Of a stretch of DNA of 64,000 nt, positions 34,481-45,410 are shown in pieces. This DNA is from Stomorhina lunata (lineage: Eukaryota; Arthropoda; Insecta; Diptera; Rhiniidae): the NCBI GenBank assembly GCA_933228675.1, contig OW121743.1:13487371-13551370 (forward strand). Direction: 5' to 3'. Each line of letters starts with the position of its first letter. The first letter of the stretch is position 1. Made by a program: the position numbers and the translations under genes. The notes beneath the pieces are model-generated. The model searched no databases. It was not told the origin of the DNA and was given only the letters and a program-made list of their open reading frames with translations.

Positions 34481-36349
34481 AAGAACATAATCTTTAAAAG
34501 TTTTGTTTGTGAATTTAGTAATAATGCGAGGTTTTCGATCTGTATAAATTGGGGATAATTCTCCTGAAGAGAGAAATTTGGTTTACGCAAACATTTTTTT
34601 GGCTTTTTATCAATACATTGGTCAGTTACATTAATAAATAAATGTAACAGATTTGGGATCAAATGCGAATAATCATTCTTTTTGAATACAAAATAAATTT
34701 TTTGAAAATTAAAAAAATAGAAAATTTTTAAAAAATTTTCTATAAAAATTAGAAAATTTTTTAAAAATTTCCTATAAAAAATAGAAAATTAAAAAAAAAA
34801 ATCCTATAAAAAAATAGAAAATGTTCTGTTAAATCTTCTTTTTAAAATTTCCTAAAAAAATAGAAAATTTTTTAAAAATTTCCTAAAAAAATATAAAATT
34901 TTTGAAAAATTATATATAAAAATTTTTGAAAAATAATTTTTAAAAAGTGTTAAATTATTTATTTTTTTTTATAAAACACTGTTATTTCTTATCTTTTTAA
35001 TTTCTTTTAGCAATCTAGAATATTTATGGGATGTTGTTTATTATATTGATAAATTTTCAATTCAATTGCTTACAAAACGCTATCAAATGACCTTCAACAA
35101 AGTGGGTGTTACCAAAACATAATTTTCTTATTATTAATAAAGCTATTAGGTTTTAAAATAAAATATTTAAAAATGTATTTTTCTTCTTCTTCTTCTTCAT
35201 TGAACTGTTTATTAATTTTTACTTATAATGTTAAAAATTTTAAAAACATAGCCATTGTTTTGCAAATTTGTCTTTCAAAAATCTAAAAACAATTGGTTGT
35301 TTTCATTTGATTTGTTGATAATTTGATTTATAAATCAAATCGTCTACAAATAAATTACTAAGAACAAAATTTAAAAGAATGGAATTAAATTTAAATGCCT
35401 CAACATGCAATTTTTCATGCCATAACAAAGGGAAGGAATTCTTTATATAAATCTTTAAATAAATGCTTTAATTTAGGTTTATTTCGTCTCTACTTATTTT
35501 AGATTTTTCTATACCTCCCCTTTTTCATAGTAACACAAAGGTTATTAAACGCTTTTGGCAAATTGTCTATCAGTTCAAATTCCTGGCTTCTTTTAACTAG
35601 TTCTAACAATTTTTTCTTTTTAGAAATATTATATTACATTTCATGTTTTGCAAAATTATTCAAGTAGCAGTTTCAAATAATATTACTAGTTGTTACAACT
35701 ATAATTTACAACACAACTTACAGCAATCACAATGTATTGTCATAATATTAAACAATAACAACAACAAAAAACGTGTAAATAATACCAAAGAATCTAAAAC
35801 TAAAGCCATTGTTAAAGATCCACAGGCCCTTCATCCCACCCCAACCTCTAGACACTTCACTTTAATAGAAGCAGACTTCAAGACGTCTAAATCTTCAATT
35901 TTGTCTTCATAAACTTCATTCATATTTCATTATTTCTATTATATTTATTGCCAGTTAGTTTTATTGCTGCAGTCTCTTAGAATTTTCAACTCAAATTTTT
36001 TATGTTTTTAAACGCTTTTCAATCACTTCTTATGTTAAATGTTTTATGGGCATCACGTTTAAGCTATTAAATTAATTGTTTATTAATTTTATGTTTGCCA
36101 AAATAGAATTTGTGGCATATTTATAGAATCTTTATATTACAAACGACCGTTAACATTTTTATCTTTAATTAAAATCATAAAAAATATTAAGAATATTGGC
36201 AAAAATTCACATAAAACAAATCATTTACACTGTTTCCCTTAAAAAATGGTTTAATCTGTTTTACACCAGAAAAAACATGAATTTTGAAATTAACAACAAA
36301 AGACTTAGGAAACGAACTTCAAAAGAACTTCCTTTCTTTTTTGAAGAAA
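34481..36349. other. Intergenic DNA with short minisatellite remnants
   Basis: A few more A/T units at 34690-34930, then ordinary AT-rich DNA. An open frame at 35643-35912 is low-complexity (NNNN, QQ) and unsupported. An ACAAAAGACTTAGGAAAC motif lies at 36299, just before the next array. Confidence 0.5.
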
Positions 36350-38870
36350 AAGAAAATTTGTGAAAAATTTTGTATAAAAAAAGAAAATGTTTGAAAAAAA
36401 ATTCTATAAAAATAGAAAATAAAAAAAAGTTTTGAAAATAATAATAGGAAAGTTTTTATTTAAAATAGGAAATTTTTGAAAAATTTTAAAAACAGGAAAT
36501 TTTTGAAAAATTTTCTATAAAAATAGGAAATTTTTGAAAAATTTCCTGTAAAAATAGAAAATTTTTGAAAAATTTCCAGTAAAAATAGAAAATTTTTGAA
36601 AAATTTCCTATAAAAATAGAAAATTTTTGAAAAATTTCCTAAAAAATAGAATTTTTTGAAAAATTTCCTAAAAAAATAGAAAATTTTTGAAAAATTTCCT
36701 ATAAAAATAGGAAATTTTTGAAAAATTTCCTATAAAAAATAGGAAATTTTTGAAAAATTTCCTATAAAAAATATTTTTGAAAAATTTCCTATAAAAAATA
36801 GGAAATTTTTAAAAATTTTCCTATGAAAAATAGGAAATTTTTAAAAATTTTCCTATGAAAAATAGGAAATTTTTGAAAATTTTCCTATAAAAAACAGGAA
36901 ATTTTTGAAAAATTTCCTATAAAAAATAGGAAATTTTTGAAAAATTTCCTATAAAAAATAGGAAATTTTTGAAAAATTTCCTATAAAAAATATTTTTGAA
37001 AAATTTCCTATAAAAAATAGGAAATTTTTGAAAAATTTCCTATAAAAAATAGGAAATTTTTGAAAAATTTCCTATAAAAAATAGGAAATTTTTGAAAAAT
37101 TTCCTATAAAAAATAGGAAATTTTAGAAAAATTTCCTATAAAAAATAGGAAATTTTTGAAAAATTTCCTTTAAAAAATAGGAAATTTTTCAAAAAATTTC
37201 CTATAAAAAATAGGAAATTTTTGAATAATTTCCTATAAAAATAGGAAATTTTTCAAAAATTTCCTATAAAAAATAGGAAATTTTTGAAAAATTTCCTATA
37301 AAAAATAGGAAATTTTTGAAAAATTTCCTATAAAAAATAGGAAATTTTTGAAAAATTTCCTATAAAAAATAGGAAATTTTTGAAAAATTTCCTATAAAAA
37401 ATAGGAAATTTTTGAAAAATTTCCTATAAAAAATAGGAAATTTTTGAAAAATTTCCTATAAAAAATAGGAAATTTTTGAAAAATTTCCTATAAAAAATAG
37501 GAAATTTTAAAAAAATTTCCTATAAAAAATAGGAAATTTTTGAAAAATTTCCTTTAAAAAATAGGAAATTTTTCAAAAATTTCCTATAAAAAATAGGAAA
37601 TTTTTGAATAATTTCCTATAAAAATAGGAAATTTTTCAAAAATTTGCTATAAAAACAGGAAATTTTAGAAAAATTTAATATAAAAATAGGAAATTTTAGA
37701 AAAATTTCTTATAAAAATAGGAAATTTTAGAAAAATTTCCTATAAAAATAGGAAATTTTAGAAAAATTTCCTATAAAAATAGGAAATTTTAGAAAAATTT
37801 CCTATAAAATAGGAAATTTTAGAAAAATTTCCTATAAAAATAGGAAATTTTAGAAAAATTTCCTATAAAAACAGGAAATTTAGAAAAATTTCCTATAAAA
37901 ATAGGAAATTTTAGAAAAATTTCCTATAAAAATAGGAAACTTTTGAAAAATTTCACATAAAAAGGGAAATTTTTGAAAAATTTCTTATATAAGTAGGACA
38001 TTTTTGAAAAATTTCCTATAAAAAATAGGAAATTTTTGAAAAATTTCTTACAAAAAATAGGAAATTTTTGAAAAATTTCCTATAAAAAATAGGAAATTTT
38101 TGAAAAATTTCCTGTAAAAAATAGGAAATTTTTGAAAAATTTCCTATAAAAAATAGGAAATTTTTGAAAAATTTCCTATAAAAAATAGGAAATTTTTGAA
38201 AAATTTCCTATAAAAAATAGGAAATTTTTGAAAAATTTCCTATAAAAAATAGGAAATTTTTGAAAAATTTCCTATAAAAAATAGGAAATTTTTGAAAAAT
38301 TTCCTATAAAAAATAGGAAATTTTTGAAAACTTTCCTATAAAAAATAGGAAATTTTTGAAAAATTTCCTATAAAAAATAGGAAATTTTTGAAAAATTTCC
38401 TATAAAAATAGAAAATTTTAGAAAAATTTCCTATAAAAATAGGAAATTTTAGAAAAATTTCCTATAAAAATAGGAAATTTAAGAAAAATTTCCTATAAAA
38501 ATAGGAAATTTTAGAAAAATTTCCTATAAAAATAGGAAATTTTAGAAAAATTTCCTATAAAAATAGGAAATTTTTGAAAAATTTCCTATAAAAATAGGAA
38601 ATTTTTGAAAAATTTCACATAAAAAGGGAAATTTTTGAAAAATTTCCTATAGAAGTAGGACATTTTTGAAAAATTTCCTATAAAAATATGAAATTTTTGA
38701 AAAATTTCCTATAAAAATAGGACATTTTTGAAAAATTTCCTATAAAAAATTAAAAAATTTTTGAAAATTTTCCTAAAAAAATTGAAAATTTTTGAAAAAT
38801 TTCCTATAAAAAAATATAAATTTTTTTAAATTTCCTTGTAACAAAATAGAACATTTTTGAAAAATAATCA
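36350..38870 (+). repeat. AAATTTTTGAAAAATTTCC minisatellite, second array (about 75 units)
   Basis: Units of about 32 bp: GGAAATTTTTGAAAAATTTC then CTATAAAAAATA. Both halves are inverted repeats: GGAAATTTTT/AAAAATTTCC around one base, and CCTAT/ATAGG around an A run. Blocks of a TTTTAGAAAA variant (37650-37945 and 38405-38570) show segmental copying within the array. It is bordered by ACTTAAG-type motifs on both sides (36299 and 38872). Non-coding. Confidence 0.95.
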
Positions 38871-39903
38871 AAAGACTTAAGTCACAATCTTTAATATAAA
38901 GCAAATTTTAAGAAAGGAGGAAATCAGTTTAATTGATTTCTAAATAAGTTATAATTTAGTTCAAGTTAAGTTCTTATTATATTCAAGTTTAGTTCTAGCT
39001 TCTGGTAATATGAATCACTTCAGCTATAAAGCCCGTTGTCTTACCATAGAATTAGTAAAAAGTATTTTACTGGTTTCTCCGTATAAAAAGTTTTTTAAGA
39101 CGCCCTTTACGTATACAGCCAGATCCCCGAGATTTCCAAAGAAATAAGAGCCCAAATGAAGTTCCCTAAAATAAGAAGTTTTATGGACTTCTGGTCCTTG
39201 TCACAACATACAAACATATAAGTTCCCACGACATTATAATTGGTCGCATCCGATTCTATTTTTAGATTCACTGAAAGGGACCTACGTTTTAACTCCGGCT
39301 CCGAATGGCAAATGCATTAGTTAGAGAAGTTTTTGTTTTTACTTTATCGATCGGATCGAACAAGGGACCTCTGGTAAGCTAAGCTGATGACTAACCTGCT
39401 ACGGCGGTTCACAAGTGAGATATCAACTACTAAATACCTATCATTTGTCAAAACTCACCCAGAAAGTACAAAAACAGATCTAAACTAAAATTGCTTTATG
39501 TTGTAATTTTTGAAATGGACCTAACAAATAAGAGATCTAAGCCACAAACGTTACTTTAGAAGTAGCAGTAAGAAAGACTCAAGTCACAAATCTGTTATGG
39601 GTTTTCGTTGCATTTAAATCTTTATGGTTTCACATCAATTTGCTTTATTATTCTTATAGATTTTCTTTTAGTGTGATATTTGTATTAATTTACAAAGTGT
39701 GATATTTGTATTAATTACATTAATTTACCAACAATTGTATGTATGTATGTATGTAATTGTAGGCTGTAAAAACTTGCAAAATATGTTGATAAGCTCTCAT
39801 TTTAAGTATAAATAATTCAGTAGATTTGGCTTAGATATTAAAAACTATTGAAACTTTAAACAAATAAGATCTTAATCATAAGACAGCACAAATTTTGAAC
39901 ACA
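38871..39903. other. Upstream region of peptide gene 2
   Basis: No gene. It has further GACTTAAGTCACAA-like motifs (38872, and decayed at 39530 and 39575), a direct repeat of GTGATATTTGTATTAATT (39673 and 39699) and a TATG run at 39735-39755. Confidence 0.45.
39807..39815 (+). promoter_or_regulatory. TATA box of peptide gene 2
   Basis: AAGTATAAATAATTCAGT, 97 bp upstream of the start codon, matching the element in front of peptide gene 1. Confidence 0.7.
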
Positions 39904-40267
39904 ATGAAATACCTGGTGAGTGTTTGGAAAAGGAAGAAAAAAGGATTATGAATTCCATTTCGTGTTCAAACGTTATTAGTAACTGTTTTTCTTATTTCTT
40001 CCCTTCCAGAACACTTTATGCGTAGTCCTTATCTTCGCTTTGACTTTAAGCTTTGCTGCTGGCGTTGAGGTGAATGTTGCTGGTTCAGCTGCTGATGCCG
40101 TCAAAAGTCCTGAAAAACGTGGCATTTTTGGTTATGGCTATGGGCATGGCTTTGGCGGCTATCATGGTCATGGACATTACGGCTATGGTCATGGCTATCC
40201 ATCCTATGGCTATGCTGTACCATTTATAGGATATGGCCATTATCATGGTCATGGTTTCTATCATTAA
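39904..40267 (+). CDS. Secreted Gly/Tyr/His-rich peptide precursor 2
   Basis: Paralogue of the gene at 28048-28552 and built the same way. Exon 1 (39904-39915) encodes MKYL, then a 94-bp GT-AG intron, then exon 2 (40010-40267), 89 residues in all. Signal peptide residues 1-21 (TLCVVLIFALTLSFAAG), a short pro-region (VEVNVAGSAADAV) and the same KSPEKR site precede GIFGYGYGHGFGGYHGHG. The end, GHYHGHGFYH, matches the partner's GHGFYH end. Two polyadenylation signals (AATAAA) lie at about 40281 and 40295. The shared promoter block, intron position and processing site show a duplication in which the two copies now face opposite ways 11 kb apart. Function is unknown; a cuticular, neuropeptide-like or antimicrobial role is possible. 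Confidence 0.88.
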
Positions 40268-40329
40268 AAAGCTATTTTTAAATAAAATTTTTAAATAAAG
40301 TTTTTTAATATATGAAGTTTGTGGTTTCA

Positions 40330-41836
40330 TTTTTTGGTTTCCGTGCTGGGTTTAGATTGGTATTTAGTTTCGCATTCAGTTTGGAATTATGCTCCGGATT
40401 CAGTTCTTGATTTAGTATAGAACTTCTGTAATTCTTAATTTAGTTATTGATTTACTTCTTGTTTCAATTCTTAAAACAGTTTTTGTTTTAGTTCTTTTTT
40501 ATTTTCTTAGTTCAATTTTTGAGTTATTAATGAAATCTTTTCTAAATTTAGTTTTTTATTAGGTTCCGGTTCTATTTCAGTCTTATTTTTCATGATTAAG
40601 TTCATGTTTCAGTTGATAAAATGTTAAAATAAAGATTTAAAATTTGTTAAGCGTTTTCGTAATTCAGATTGGGATTGAGTTCTGGATTCTTTTCGCGTTT
40701 CAGTTCTTGATTTACTAAAAAACTTTTTCAATTCTTGATTTAGTTATTCATTTATTTATTGTTTCACTTCTTAATTTTGTTTTTGTTTCAGTTCTTGCAT
40801 CATTTCTTGATTCAGTTTTCAATTCATTTCTAAAATATAAAGCGTTTTCTTGATTTACTCAATAACCTCTTCAGTTCTTGATAAAGTTATTGATTTCTTA
40901 CTTTTTTAACTTCTTAATTCAGTTTTGGGTTTCAGTTCTTGCATAACTTCTTGATTCAGTTTTTGATTCATTTTTAAAATATATTTTTTAAAATTAGTTT
41001 TAAATTAAGTTCCAGTTCTGTTTTGGCTTTATTTCTTGATTAAGTTCTTGTTTCAGTTGATCAAATGTTAAAATAAAGACATTAAATTTGTTGAGAGTTC
41101 GAAATTGAGTTCTGGATTCTTCTCGAGTTAAAGTTTTTGATTCACTTAAGATCTTCTTCAATTCTTAAGATCTTCTTTAATTCTTGTTTCACTTCTTAAT
41201 TCAGTTTTGGTTTCAGTTCTTGTATCACTTCTTGGTTTTTTAATCATTTTTAAAATCTATTTTTTAAATTTAGTTTTTAATTAAGATCCGGCTCTGTTTT
41301 GGCTTTATATCTTAATTAAGTTCCTATTTCAGTTGATAAGTTTTTAAAAAAAGATTTAAAATTTGTTTAGCATTTTCGTAACTCTGTTGGGGATTCAGTT
41401 TCTTTTTCTATTTTCAGTTTTACTCAAGAACTTCTTTAATTCTTGAGAATCTATTGATTTATGCACTTCTTATTTCCATTTCTAATTCAGTTCTCGCTTC
41501 TCTTTCTGATCTTGCTTTTGATTCATTTAATGATTTCTTTCATGCTCCAGTTCTTGATTACAGTTGTTATAGAGTTTTTAATGTAAGTCTTGATCTATTG
41601 TAGTTCTTCTTAAGTTTTGATTCAATTGAGTAACAAATTCATCTTAAACTGCCCTTAAAATATCTTTAAAATAAATTAACTTTATTATATCTCTTAAATA
41701 TTTAAATATTTTCAAAAAAGTTCTTTAACTTTATAATTTAACAGATATCCTTTGTAATCGTTTCAATTAAAAATTTAATTTGTTAATAAAAACTTAAAAA
41801 AAAACAGTTAAATATAACATTTCCATATTATCCTAA
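40330..41836. repeat. Degenerate AGTTCTTGATTCAGTT repeats
   Basis: Dozens of variants of CAGTTCTTGATTTAGTT, with a higher-order duplication: the landmark GTTGATAAAATGTTAAAATA and its relatives occur at about 40612, 41058 and 41331. The region forms the 3' flank of both peptide gene 2 and the tRNase Z gene. No coding signal. Confidence 0.65.
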
Positions 41837-44460
41837 TTAAGTTGACAACAATTTACGTTTCCTTTCCAATTTGAGCTCCCTTTTTAAAGCCTTCTGTTCC
41901 AATTCTTCAGCATGTTCGGCAAACAAAGCTCGCATGGCCGGATACATTAAATGAAAGCTCTCCAAGTCTTTTAAGGTTACTTGCATATTATCAAAAGCTA
42001 TGGAAACATTTTCCATATTTCTAGTTTCTTCTGCCGTCAGTTTATCCAACTCCGTGGAGGATGATGAGGGTGTGCTATTGTTAGACTGCAGCTGTAGTCT
42101 TGGTAACTTGGCATAACGCTGGGAAAAGTGTGTTAGTATAGTATGTTGGGCCTTCATTAGCTGACCCTGTTGTACGGCTTGTGTTATAGTGCTGTGAGTC
42201 TTAATTTTGGCCTCCTCCACCAAATCATCTTCCATGGTGGCCTCGTGTATGAGTATAGTGGAATTTAAGCCTAAATCTATAAGATCCTGGCAGGGCATTG
42301 TATCACCGCTATAGGTGATTTTAACAGGCTTATCTGGCTCGTTAGCTTGAGAGATATTTAAACTTACACCAAACGAATGAGGGCAATGTTTAACTAAACA
42401 AGTTCTTATCGAATCCAAACCAAAATCCTTATAATTTTCTTTTAAATTCAAAGGCTCCTCTAGCATATCCGCATTTCCTATTAATTCATAGGAATTTCTT
42501 ATATTAAATATGCGCTCATGATAGAAATTAAGCCAGGGTTCTATTTGCTTGGGTGCCAGTAGCAAGACCTTCTCAATATCTTCGTGATTTCCCAAAAGCC
42601 TTAGTCTTTCGGTAAGTAAGCCTATCAAGCCAATATGATGATCTGCATGCAAATGTGAAACATAAATGCATTTGAGGTTCTTTATCACATCCTCGGCCTT
42701 TTTACAGCCAAAGAATCTTTGTATTTGTCCCAAGGAGCCTTCACCACAGTCCAGTAAAACATAGGAGTCTTCTTTGGGTTGTATTAGGATAGAGCTAACA
42801 TTGCGAGTTTTATTGGGTATACAGGAGCCAGTACCCAAAAATGTTATCACAGGGTAATGAGTTTGAGCTTTAGTTAAATCTTCTTTAAGATTTAAGTCTT
42901 CTTTGAGTTTTTGTAATAAAATTGGAAAGTCTTCTAGTACTTGAGTCTCTTGTATATACTCACTGGGAGTAAGTTTTGCCTCTAAAGTGCGATCCAAACC
43001 TGAAAAATTTGTATAACATTAACAATAATTGATTTGAAAAGCTTGTAAATCTTTAAAAACTCACCCTTTCTGGGTCTAAAGTGATAATAACTCATGGCAT
43101 TTAGATCTTTCAAATGTTTTTCATAATCCCCACTTTCCGAATTTCTAAAATCTTCTTTACCATTTACTTTTGCATCCTCCAATTTAGTCTTTTTCAACTT
43201 ATTGCTTAAGTTTCCCGACCAACTGGAGGCCTCTGTTAAGAGGGGAAATACTCTGGGATTCAAAAGATTCAATTGATATTGTATACGATGAGCCGCCATA
43301 TAACCAGAAAATGTGTTTTGTTGGCCATTCAAGAAAATATGTTGAGTTTTTGTATTAAATTGTTCCAGAAAGTTTTGGTATAATTGATTATTCACAACTT
43401 CCTGGGGAGAGAAATGCACTACCAAAGCCATTTCGGGTGAGTTATCACGATTTATTTTGTCATTTATAAGCAAATCCTTATGTTGCTCCAAATTGCCTAA
43501 AAACTCTGGCGAAGGTATATCCAAAAACATAAATGATAAAGGATTCTCATTGGGTTCACTAACATCCTTAGATTTCACCACAGTGCCATTGTCCAATGTA
43601 ACATCTATGCCATTTTTTAGAAGACCCAAAAGGGGTCCTGGAGTCACACCATGTTCTACACATTTTTCAAGATTTAAGGCCCCAGGTCTTGGTTTTAATT
43701 TGCATATGTAGGTAATGGCAATTTGCTCTTCAGTGCTGGCGATGGGTATGAAACTTGGTTTATTTTCATTGGAGCTTGAAATACGATATAAAGGCAGAGA
43801 TTTTACAGACATAACAGAATCTTCGAAATCTTGTACTTCGGTACAGTCAACAGTTTTAAGCTAGAAGAAAAAACTTTATAAATAAGTTCGTATTGGATGT
43901 AAATGTTAAGTTACCTGTAAGTTTTTTAATACCACAAATCTTTTCATGGAGAACAAAATATTCTCCAAATACGGTGGACCATGTAAAGCCAATTCCTTCA
44001 CTCCCGCATCTTGTACAGTTAAGGCTAGACCGGGAAATCCTCCTATAACCGGCCAGGTATTGCGTGTAACAAAAATTTGCTCCAAACGAGCCAGTTTAGT
44101 TTTATGCTCATGGGCCAAACGCTGGGTACCCTCGCCACAATTGAACAGATAACGTGACTGATCGGTAAACAAATACACAGAGGCTGGTGCTCCATTAGAG
44201 CCGGCTCCTAAAATTTGCAATGTTACAGTGCCGGGTATGTAGGGTGTGGTTTTCTTTTTATTGGACTGTTGTTGCTTTTCCTTGCGCAGCGTAGGTTTAC
44301 CATTCCCTTGTACAGCATCTCCGGCTGCATTTTTGTCCATTTTAGAGGATTTATTTTTTGCGATTGCTGCTGGTTTTATACGATATTTCGGTAACAGTAG
44401 TTCCTGTAAGAGTTCGTTTGATTTTCCACGCACTGCGTTTCTTAAAGCTGTTAGCAACAT
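41837..44460 (-). CDS. RNaseZ: tRNase Z, long form (ELAC2-type 3' tRNA processing endonuclease)
   Basis: Removes the 3' trailer of precursor tRNAs, in nucleus and mitochondria. Exons on the minus strand are 44460-43915, 43860-43065 and 42999-41837, with GT-AG introns of 54 and 65 bp; frames join exactly to 834 residues. The N-terminal half is the degenerate beta-lactamase-like domain (about residues 75-180: ILGAGSNGAPASVYLF, FNCGEGTQRLAHEH) which carries the tRNA-holding arm in this family. The C-terminal half keeps the catalytic motifs: GTGSCIPNKTRN (about 503), the zinc-binding HLHADH (about 563-568), SGDTMPC, IHEATMEDD and ILTHFSQRY. Residues 1-40 are Arg/Leu-rich without acidic clusters at the start, compatible with a mitochondrial presequence; Met41 could start a nuclear form. 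Drosophila also calls this gene JhI-1. No defects seen. Confidence 0.96.
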
Positions 44461-45410
44461 TCGCGTTGATATTGTTGGCCTCCAAGTGGGTTTCCAAGTC
44501 TTAAATTTCTTGTTTTTCAGTTGGCTGTCTGGTCTTACACGTGAATTTCAATGTTTATTTCATCAAGAATACGAGGTCTTGCATTTTGCATGTGCCGTCA
44601 GCTGTTTTCTTCAAGCAACAGGAGTGAGGGGGCCAAAGCGAAAAATAGAATCAAAACAAATGGAAAAGTTGAAAAAATACTTTATAAATTATTAAAGCAT
44701 GAAATAAATGATGATCAAATTTGTTTATTATTTAAAATTAAATATTTAAATTAAAATAACAGTTTGTTAAGAGATTTGTATTTGTAATTGTAAAAAATAA
44801 AAGTATTTACTCTTTGCAATAAAGTATAAATGTTAAGATCTGGCAATACTTTAAGACAGAAACCAAAGTCAATTAAGGAGCTCAAGCCGCCGTCAAATAA
44901 AAAAAACAGCCGTTAATTTATTAAAAATATTTTTCACAAAATATGAAATTTTTTTTGAATAATTTTTAACTCAAGTAAGACAGAGAGTTTTCTAATAACA
45001 TTTGTTTTATATTTGTGTGTTACTTTCAAAAAATGCATTGTTATTGTTAATATGAAAACCGAACTTATGAGTTCTAGAAATCAAACCCGTTGAAAACTTA
45101 TTCTTTGACTCTGAGATCTTGCGATTGGGCAACCAAATACAACACTATAGTTCTTAAGTAAATACTTTTAATAAAAAACAAGTAATCATAATTATTCCCG
45201 GTGCTGGGTACTCACCAACCAAATACTCAATTCTTGAACAACTGTATTCCCTACACAAAAAAACGCGAAGAGGAAAAGTGCCAAAGAAGTAAAGACGTGA
45301 AAAAGAGGTTGCTTCTACACACAAGAAAGAAAAATCTCAAGAAAAAACTATTTTATTTACCAAACCAACAAGAAATTCCTTAAAATATTTTAATTTTCTA
45401 ACTTAAAAAC
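44461..45410. promoter_or_regulatory. Head-to-head intergenic region and 5' leaders of tRNase Z and csw
   Basis: The 950 bp between the two divergent start codons must hold both promoters. There is no TATA box that I would trust. The part near csw (45180-45410) is A-rich, as expected of its untranslated leader. Open frames here (44551-44754, 45201-45383) are short and unsupported. Confidence 0.5.

Noticed and set aside
35643..35912. 89-codon frame with Asn and Gln runs
   Set aside because: Low-complexity translation of AT-rich DNA with CAA/AAC runs; no supporting motif or signal.
26706..38870. CRISPR-like regular arrays
   Set aside because: The repeats are contiguous without unique spacers and lie in an animal genome; they are minisatellites.
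43457..44695. Open frames on the plus strand opposite tRNase Z (84, 68 and 149 codons)
   Set aside because: Antisense to well supported coding exons, with no homology.
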